Made by a program: the position numbers and the translations under genes. A stretch of DNA of 64,000 nt from Aliivibrio sp. GTDB lineage: Bacteria > Pseudomonadota > Gammaproteobacteria > Enterobacterales > Vibrionaceae. The DNA is taken from contig JAESQY010000087.1 in assembly GCA_016764915.1 (NCBI GenBank), positions 1-64,000 of the forward strand, read 5' to 3'. Positions 57,643 through 64,000 of this stretch are shown here, piece by piece. Each line of letters opens with the position of its first letter. The first letter of the stretch is position 1. Below the pieces are notes generated by a model. That model was not told where the DNA came from, ran no database searches, and saw only the letters and a list, made by a program, of their open reading frames with translations.

Positions 57643-59244
57643 ATGATGTTGTCTTCACATAAAAAGACGGTGGTTGCGTGCTTGGTAACTGCTGCTTGTT
57701 TGACCTTGCCTGTAGATGCAGCTAATGCTGTACAACCCAACGTACTTTTAGTCGTGATGGATGATTTGGGTACAGGACAATTGAATTTTGCTATGGACAG
57801 TTTAGATGCAAGTGAACTTAATAAAAGACCTGTACCAATTCGTTATCAGGGTGATATTAATAAAATGATCGATGCCGCAAAGCGTGCAATGCCAAATGTA
57901 ACTGAATTGGCTAATAACGGCATTAAAATGACAAATGCGTTTGTCGCTCACCCAGTTTGCGGCCCTTCAAGAGCAGGAATATTTACAGGTAGACACCCAA
58001 CCAGTTTTGGCACTTATAGCAATGATGATGCGAAACTAGGAATTCCGCTGGATGTAAAACTTCTTCCGGAGCTATTTCAACAAAATGGCTATCGAACAGC
58101 AACAATTGGTAAATGGCATAATGCAAAAATAGAGAAAAAACTGCGTATAGATAAAGATAAGCAGACTCGAGATTATCACGATAATCAAGTCACTGTCACA
58201 TCAAAAGGTTATGGGCCTGAAGAGAGAGGTTTCGACTATTCATACAGCTATTATGCTTCAGGTGCGGCATTGTGGAATTCACCTGCAATTTGGCAAAATG
58301 GCAAAAATGTTACTGCACAAGGTTACCTTACCCATAATTTGACGGATCAAGCTGTAAAATTTATTAAAGAGAGTGGGGATAAACCCTTCTTTGTTAATTT
58401 AGCGTTCAGTGTCCCGCATATTCCTTTAGAGCAAGCATCTCCTGCAAAATATATGGATAAATTTAATACGGGTAATGTTGAGGCAGATAAGTACTTTGCC
58501 GCCATTAATGCAGCGGATGAGGGGTTGGGTAAAATTGTCGATCTGTTAAAACAGAGAGGCGAGCTTGAGAACACTATTATTTTCTTCCTTTCAGATAATG
58601 GTGCTGTCCACGAATCACCTATGCCTATGAATGGGATGGATAGAGGATTTAAAGGACAAATGTATAACGGAGGTGTCCATGTTCCTTTTATTGTGTCATG
58701 GCCAAAAAATATACCTGCAGGAACAACAAGTAGTGCACTCATTTCAGCCTTGGATATTTTACCAACAGCGTTGAAAGCGGCAGATATCGAGATTCCTGAA
58801 ACATTGAACGTTGATGGAAAAGATATAATGCCACTGCTTGAAGGAAAAGAGAGTATTTCACCGCATAAATATCTTTATTGGGCTGGACCTGGTTCAAGGC
58901 ACTACAGTACCGAGAATGACCCATTTTGGTATGGGTATTGGAAATGGATCACTTACCAAAGTAAGGATATCCCTAAAAACCCCAACCTTGAAAAGTTGTC
59001 AAAAGGGTCATGGGCAATAAGAGATCAAGAGTGGGGGTTGTATTTTTATGATGACGGTACAAATAGTGTGAAATTGTATAATGACAAGTTAGATCCGTCT
59101 GAATCAACAGATTTGTCAGCGAAGTACCCAGAACGGGTAAAAGTAATGAAAAAAGCATTTTATGATTGGATAAAAGACAAACCAAAACCAGTTGCATGGG
59201 GACAAGATCGATATCATGTGTTAACCGAGTCAGCACTAAATTAA
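57643..59244 (+). CDS. Sulfatase (S1 family, Cys-type), Sec-exported
   Basis: 533 residues. Signal peptide without twin arginine, cut near ANA (about residue 29). VVMDDLG supplies metal Asp residues, CGPSR the formylglycine Cys (C106), then IGKWH, LSDNG, and GGVHVPFIVSWP as in arylsulfatase A/B-like enzymes. The pattern suggests a GalNAc-4- or GalNAc-6-sulfatase but does not prove it. A roughly 30-residue insert after the first metal motif (MDSLDASELNKRPVPIRYQG region) is unusual. Lies directly after its maturase gene. Confidence 0.9.
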   Translation: MMLSSHKKTVVACLVTAACLTLPVDAANAVQPNVLLVVMDDLGTGQLNFAMDSLDASELNKRPVPIRYQGDINKMIDAAKRAMPNVTELANNGIKMTNAFVAHPVCGPSRAGIFTGRHPTSFGTYSNDDAKLGIPLDVKLLPELFQQNGYRTATIGKWHNAKIEKKLRIDKDKQTRDYHDNQVTVTSKGYGPEERGFDYSYSYYASGAALWNSPAIWQNGKNVTAQGYLTHNLTDQAVKFIKESGDKPFFVNLAFSVPHIPLEQASPAKYMDKFNTGNVEADKYFAAINAADEGLGKIVDLLKQRGELENTIIFFLSDNGAVHESPMPMNGMDRGFKGQMYNGGVHVPFIVSWPKNIPAGTTSSALISALDILPTALKAADIEIPETLNVDGKDIMPLLEGKESISPHKYLYWAGPGSRHYSTENDPFWYGYWKWITYQSKDIPKNPNLEKLSKGSWAIRDQEWGLYFYDDGTNSVKLYNDKLDPSESTDLSAKYPERVKVMKKAFYDWIKDKPKPVAWGQDRYHVLTESALN

Positions 59245-59300
59245 CTCAGAATAAACGATACAGGCCATATAAAGAGTGGCCTTATTTGAAGGTAGATAAA

Positions 59301-60782
59301 ATGAGTGTAGAAATGAAAGAAACAATACGCCCTAAAATTGCGTATGAGCATCCTACTAGACAGATGTACATGAAGTTGTTTAAAGAGAACGTGATTCGAC
59401 ATATTCATAAAAGGCCCAAGTTCACCTGCAATGATGAAGAGATTAAACGAACTTTTGCTAATGAAGACATTTCACTAAAAGAGAAATGCTTACAATTAAC
59501 TCGATATATCGCAGAAGCATTTGAATATTATTCGACGTGGGATTATACCCATGCTTTTTACCCAGGAAAACCGAGCCAACAGGGTGCAAGAGTTGATGCT
59601 ATGGAAGGAGTGAGTCGAGTGTTGCCGACACTGGCCATATGGCTTAATAGTGTTAATGGAGACAGTAAGAAATTAAAGAGTATAGATAATCGAGCAATTG
59701 ATATTAAACGGATACTTTCGAGCTCCTTTTTGTCTGGGACTGACCCCTCACATAAAGGCTATTGGGGGGAAATGCACGATTGCGATCAGCGAATATGTGA
59801 AAGTGCAGATTTGGCGCTGGCGCTTTGGATTTCAAAGAAGTGGGTGTGGAGTAGCTTTAGCACTGATGAGAGGGTCCGCATTATAAATTGGTTCAAACAG
59901 GTGAATAATTGCGTAACAGTTGATAACAATTGGCACCTGTTCATTTTGACGGTTCAATTTGTAGTCAAAGATCTATCAGGAGAAGATAATATTTGCCGCG
60001 AAAAATATGCACGAATTAAAGAGTTCTATGTTGGTGAGGGGTGGTTCCGTGATGGTGCAGAAGGTAACTACGATTACTATAATGCGTGGGGTTTCCATTA
60101 TTCACTCTATTGGCTAGATAAAATTGATCCCAAATTTGACTCATCTTTTATTCATAATGCTGCGAGTGAGTATACCAATAAATATCGATATTTTTTCACC
60201 GCCGAAGGTTTTCCTTTTTTTGGACGTAGCGCTTGTTATCGTCTTGCTGCTTCAGCTCCTCTGCTTGCTGCCGCAGATTACGGCGGTGACTCGGTCTCTA
60301 TAGGTGAGGCAAAGCGGGCATTCAGAGTTTCAATGGAGTATTTCATTGTTAATGGTGCATTAAAAAATGGCGCACCCACACAGGGACTTTTTGATGATGA
60401 TGCTAGATTAATTGATAATTATAGTGGCCCTGCAAGCTGTTTATGGTCGCTGAGAGCATTAAACATCGCACTATATTGTGGAGACAGTATTGATCTTTGG
60501 CAGGCAACGGAAGAGCTACTCCAAATTGAAAAGTCAGACTTTGAATTTGATATCACTGCGATTAATGCAAAAATAATTGGTGTTTTCGAAACGAAAGAAG
60601 TTGTTTGTATTTTCAAGGATGACTATACAAAAAATCAGAACCCACATTTGAGACAACTTGAAAAGCAGAGCTTAGGATCTAAGTGTAGAGAACGGCTAAC
60701 TGGAAGGGCTGAAAGGCCTAAAAATAACCTATTAAGGAAAGGTATCACTTGTTACTCTTCAAAACTTGATAACTTCTTTTAG
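59301..60782 (+). CDS. DUF2264 protein, possible glycoside hydrolase
   Basis: About 493 residues, no signal peptide; predicted cytoplasmic alpha/alpha barrel. DUF2264 features: PGKPSQQGARVDAMEGVSRV, WGEMHDCDQRICESADLALA, DNNWHLFILTVQF, GWFRDGAEGNYDYYNAWGFH and FGRSACYRLAA. I recall DUF2264 members in CAZy family GH154 (beta-glucuronidase), but I am not certain it extends to this branch. Acid residues around EGNYDYYNAWGF are candidate catalytic sites. Start at 59301 has GAAGG upstream; the longer frame from 59166 overlaps the sulfatase. In a GAG locus it may act on saturated uronides or odd-end oligosaccharides. Confidence 0.75.
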   Translation: MSVEMKETIRPKIAYEHPTRQMYMKLFKENVIRHIHKRPKFTCNDEEIKRTFANEDISLKEKCLQLTRYIAEAFEYYSTWDYTHAFYPGKPSQQGARVDAMEGVSRVLPTLAIWLNSVNGDSKKLKSIDNRAIDIKRILSSSFLSGTDPSHKGYWGEMHDCDQRICESADLALALWISKKWVWSSFSTDERVRIINWFKQVNNCVTVDNNWHLFILTVQFVVKDLSGEDNICREKYARIKEFYVGEGWFRDGAEGNYDYYNAWGFHYSLYWLDKIDPKFDSSFIHNAASEYTNKYRYFFTAEGFPFFGRSACYRLAASAPLLAAADYGGDSVSIGEAKRAFRVSMEYFIVNGALKNGAPTQGLFDDDARLIDNYSGPASCLWSLRALNIALYCGDSIDLWQATEELLQIEKSDFEFDITAINAKIIGVFETKEVVCIFKDDYTKNQNPHLRQLEKQSLGSKCRERLTGRAERPKNNLLRKGITCYSSKLDNFF

Positions 60783-60831
60783 TTGCGTTTACTTACGAAT
60801 GAAAAGTAAATATGTGATCAAGCTCTATTTA

Positions 60832-60875
60832 CTTTCCTTGTCTTTCAAATAATATATATCGAAAGTTAATGAAAG
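60832..60875 (+). promoter_or_regulatory. Phased CTTTC and GAAAG sites before kbaY
   Basis: CTTTC at 60832 and 60842, then GAAAG at 60861 and 60871, each pair 10 bp apart and the two pairs in opposite orientation. This is the most regular of the probable AgaR operators in the locus, ending 13 bp before the kbaY start. Confidence 0.65.
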
Positions 60876-60879
60876 GTAA

Positions 60880-61743
<864 letters not shown>

Positions 61744-61766
61744 TTATAAAAACAAGATTTTGAAAA

Positions 61767-61801
61767 AGCCTAGTACGTTCCCCCCTCGGTTAAACTAGGC
61801 T
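61767..61801. repeat. Inverted repeat downstream of kbaY
   Basis: AGCCTAGT (61767-61774) pairs with ACTAGGCT (61794-61801) around a 19-base loop. A T run follows only on the minus strand, so on the plus strand it is an imperfect terminator at best. Confidence 0.45.
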
Positions 61802-61895
61802 GATTTAATGTCGAAAGACATTTTGTTTTGGCTATGTTTGATCTATTCCTGAACATGGTCCTTTTTCTTTAAGTCATAAAGAAAAGTTGGTTTAA

Positions 61896-62105
61896 ATGAA
61901 AGACCCTCTATTCATTAATAAAAGTAAGATAGCCTTTATTGGCGAGTGCATGATAGAGCTTTGTGGAAGTCCATTCAAAACTCAACAACAACATTTTGGT
62001 GGTAATACATTGGCAGCAGAAGTCATTCAGCATAAAGGGGCAATTACCCCTAAATCAGATACAAAGTTTGTAATTAAATTAATGAGCAATATTTATGATA
62101 AATAA
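61896..62105 (+). pseudogene. kdgK remnant with large internal deletion
   Basis: 69 codons. Residues 11-33 (KIAFIGECMIELCG, QHFGGNTL) match the N-terminus of 2-keto-3-deoxygluconate kinase. They run straight into AAEVIQHKGAITPKS, which matches its extreme C-terminus (E. coli TASTVIQYRGAIIPRE). About 240-250 middle residues, including the ATP site and catalytic Asp, are gone. The joint at NTL-AA suggests deletion across a short match. It cannot be an active kinase. Confidence 0.8.
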
Positions 62106-62187
62106 GCAGTTAATCGAAAAACTTAGGCAATTGAAAGTAATGCCCGTTATCAAAACTCGCTCATTATTAGAAGAGGTATGCCGATGA
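62095..62187 (+). pseudogene. eda (KDPG aldolase) N-terminal remnant
   Basis: Thirty codons from the ATG at 62095 read INKQLIEKLRQLKVMPVIKT and stop soon after. IEKLRQLKVMPVI is typical of the first helix and strand of KDPG aldolase (about 205 residues when whole); the Schiff-base Lys and all else are missing. It overlaps the end of the kdgK remnant, as in a former kdgK-eda pair. Its last 10 bases overlap the next gene. Confidence 0.6.
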
Positions 62188-62756
62188 ACAAAAAAGTTGC
62201 AGTTCTTCTTGCTGATGGTTTTGAAGAGGGGGAGGCGGTTGTGTTTATTGATATTATGAGACGGCTAGATATTAGTGTCGATGTACTATCTTGTATGGAG
62301 ACAAAGAAACTGCAGAGTTATTTTGAAACTAATATTTCTGCGGACTACACATTGGATGAAAAGAAAACAAACTTATATGATGCTGTCATGATGCCCGGTG
62401 GACCAAAAGGAACTGACAATCTAACCTCAAACCCGCAGGTGGTGGCGTTTATTGAAAGACATATTTTACAAGACCGCTATATTTGTGCACTGTGCTCTTC
62501 TGGTGCGAAGGTTCTTGCTGCCCATAGATTGTTACGAAACAGAAACTATACGACTGGTGATGGATTAAGTGAAAAATTTGCTGATGGTAATTTTGTTAAA
62601 GAAAAAGTTGTTGTTGATGGAAAATTCATAACAGGAAGAGGGTTAGGGGTAAGCTTTGAGTTCTCATTTACAGTAGCAAAATATCTACTAGATCAACTTG
62701 CTGATAAAGTGGATTGGCAGGCAAAACACATCTATTTTGAACACTGGCCAATCTAG
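62178..62756 (+). CDS. DJ-1/PfpI-family protein
   Basis: 192 residues. VAVLLADGFEEGEAVVFIDI carries the conserved Glu of the family, and ICALCSSGAKVLA the nucleophilic Cys elbow with a following Ser. C-terminal GRGLGVSFEFS is also typical of the YajL/DJ-1 branch. These proteins act as glyoxalases, deglycases, chaperones or amidases; which applies is not clear. AAGAGG lies before the ATG at 62178 (an ATG at 62184 is also possible). It inherits the position behind the broken kdgK/eda genes. Confidence 0.85.
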   Translation: MPMNKKVAVLLADGFEEGEAVVFIDIMRRLDISVDVLSCMETKKLQSYFETNISADYTLDEKKTNLYDAVMMPGGPKGTDNLTSNPQVVAFIERHILQDRYICALCSSGAKVLAAHRLLRNRNYTTGDGLSEKFADGNFVKEKVVVDGKFITGRGLGVSFEFSFTVAKYLLDQLADKVDWQAKHIYFEHWPI

Positions 62757-63262
62757 AGTTAATTATCTCTTCAATGCAAACGAATAAACCCAGATTGATG
62801 ATTCATTAAAATTTAACCATGCTGTAGCCTTTGTATATCTAAGACATTGTATTTTTATGTAGACTGCGTCTTAAACATGATTTTTGTTCCAAAATGGAAA
62901 AATCACATTGGTAAAAACGTAAATATGAGCCATAGTTAATATGTACGTTGAAACATAGAAGCGTACTGGTAAGATGGAAAAGAAAACAATAGAAATACAA
63001 CGTAAGACGAATACGTAAAGTAAAGTAAAAAGTAAAAGTAAATCGTAAAAAGTAAAGGCAACATTGTAAAAGGACACTTAAGTAGATAGCTACATGGAGG
63101 GCGAATAGAAAATATGAGTCACGTATATGAGCTACACCCTTGTTGAAACAAAAGATTTAGTTCTAAATACAGCCTTGAGCTTTAGATCAGATCGCATTGC
63201 CCACGTATGAGCAGAAAACAAGGTTTAACAATGTTCCAAATGACAGTTTAGTGTACATATTA
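62757..63262. other. Gene-poor stretch with GTAAA-rich tract
   Basis: No convincing gene is visible over about 580 bp up to 63334. GTAAA occurs seven times within 63015-63056 (starts 63015, 63020, 63025, 63032, 63038, 63045, 63052). A minus-strand open frame across it is a low-complexity artefact. Since a strong plus-strand terminator follows at 63263 with no gene before it, a small RNA may be encoded in about 63100-63290. Confidence 0.4.
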
Positions 63263-63291
63263 AAGCCGTGCTAATATTAGCGCGGCTTTTT
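63263..63291 (+). terminator. Strong orphan terminator
   Basis: AAGCCGTGCTAAT (63263-63275) pairs with ATTAGCGCGGCTT (63276-63288), one wobble pair, then T run. It lies 44 bp before the CobW-family gene. Confidence 0.8.
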
Positions 63292-63334
63292 CGTATCTGT
63301 CGATTTTTATTACCTTTTTTTAGTAGGTTTCAAC

Positions 63335-64000
63335 ATGTCTTTTCAAGTTCCAACAAATATTATTACTGGATTTTTGGGTGTTGGTAAAACCACAACGATT
63401 ATCAATTTGCTAAAAAATAAACCTGCAAATGAAAAATGGGCAGTATTGGTCAATGAATTTGGTGAGATTGGCATTGATGGAGCGTTGCTTGAAAATCAGG
63501 GCGCTTTAGTTAAAGAAGTTCCCGGTGGTTGCATGTGTTGTGTCGCGGGTTTACCTATGTCTGTTGGTGTCAATGCACTACTTAGGCAAAAACCGGATCG
63601 GTTGATTATAGAACCTACGGGTTTGGGTCACCCAAAAGAGATTATTGCCATTCTTACCTCTAAGCAGTATGCCCCTTATGTTGATCTTAAAGCGACAGTG
63701 GCTTTGCTGGATGCGCGTAATCTGTCCAATCAGAAATACACAAATAATCAGAATTTCAATGATCAGCTCGCAGTATCCGATATTGTGATTGCGAATAAGA
63801 GTGATCAATACAGCGCTCAGGATACGCAGACATTTGAGCATTGGGTAAATGAGCAGCAACCGCAAAAAACAGCCACGCAACTCGCTGTTAATGGTAATTT
63901 TGAGTTACATCTGCTTGATGCTCAACGAGCGATGAACGTGGAGATTGATGACCATACACATCAACATATTAGCCAGGATATCCCAGAACTATCTTTAGAG
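63335..64000 (+). CDS. CobW-family metallochaperone GTPase, 3' end outside window
   Basis: The first 222 residues are visible. Walker A GFLGVGKTT near the start, the CxCC metal site in GGCMCC, EPTGLGHP and the guanine motif ANKSD mark a COG0523/CobW G3E GTPase, proteins that deliver zinc or other metals. A His/Asp-rich stretch (DDHTHQHISQD) near the cut end could bind metal. The subgroup cannot be settled without the C-terminus; I see no clear Zur box upstream. Confidence 0.88.
   Translation, partial: MSFQVPTNIITGFLGVGKTTTIINLLKNKPANEKWAVLVNEFGEIGIDGALLENQGALVKEVPGGCMCCVAGLPMSVGVNALLRQKPDRLIIEPTGLGHPKEIIAILTSKQYAPYVDLKATVALLDARNLSNQKYTNNQNFNDQLAVSDIVIANKSDQYSAQDTQTFEHWVNEQQPQKTATQLAVNGNFELHLLDAQRAMNVEIDDHTHQHISQDIPELSLE

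Noticed and set aside
61767..61801. Insertion-sequence end near the kdgK/eda remnants
   Set aside because: A single inverted repeat with no transposase, no partner end and no target duplication.
63011..63058. CRISPR-like repeats
   Set aside because: Units are only 5 bases with tiny irregular spacers; no cas genes anywhere in the window.
62871..63077. Minus-strand open frame of 68 codons
   Set aside because: It reads through the GTAAA-rich tract as a hydrophobic low-complexity peptide with no ribosome site; treated as chance.

Overview
The window looks like chromosomal DNA of a member of the Vibrionaceae. The supporting signs are an AT-leaning base composition, a V. cholerae-type 172-residue Hcp beside a VgrG/DUF4123 cargo cluster, two tRNA-Ser(UGA) genes with encoded CCA, a luxI/luxR pair, and a deaD next to rnb. 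The gene mix (second-copy helicases, a lone ackA, chemoreceptors, accessory sugar genes) would fit the smaller Vibrio chromosome, but that is inference.

Region 1 (1-1020) is accessory. It holds the visible end of a YefM-type antitoxin gene with TGTACA operators, unexplained palindromes, and an N-terminal integrase remnant beside tRNA-Ser. Region 2 (1257-8934) holds rhlE, a chemoreceptor with an HBM sensor, a small hypothetical gene, a divergent luxR/luxI quorum-sensing pair with a 20-bp lux box, ribE and rsgA. Region 3 (9208-18169) is a type VI secretion auxiliary cluster: hcp, vgrG, a DUF4123 adaptor, a 1249-residue LysM effector and two exported candidate immunity proteins. A sigma-54 promoter lies upstream of hcp. 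Region 4 (18277-40095) is mostly housekeeping and regulation: two diguanylate cyclases, a ComFB-like protein, a GntR/ABC operon, RNase II, DeaD, acetate kinase, a PilJ-type chemoreceptor, a LysR/DMT transporter set, a divergent cysteinyl-tRNA synthetase and an AraC/aminotransferase pair. A second, identical tRNA-Ser lies at 21354-21444, so a 20-kb segment sits between direct repeats.

Region 5 (40190-62756) is the most distinctive part: a locus for chondroitin/dermatan-type glycosaminoglycans. It encodes an exported PL8 chondroitin ABC-type lyase, three Cys-type sulfatases and their anaerobic radical-SAM maturase. It also encodes a mannose-family PTS (EIIA, B, C, D), a cytoplasmic GH88/GH105 uronyl hydrolase, KduI, AgaA, AgaS and the KbaY/KbaZ aldolase, a DUF2264 protein and a DeoR-type AgaR regulator. 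The proposed flow is outside cleavage and desulfation, PTS import of the unsaturated disaccharide, intracellular splitting, then GalNAc-6-P to tagatose-1,6-bisphosphate and cleavage. TTTC/GAAAG half-sites repeated every 10 bp precede three divergent or lead promoters and probably are AgaR operators. The uronate branch is incomplete: kduD is absent, and kdgK and eda survive only as remnants (61896-62187).

The window ends with a gene-poor stretch (62757-63334) and the start of a CobW-family GTPase gene.
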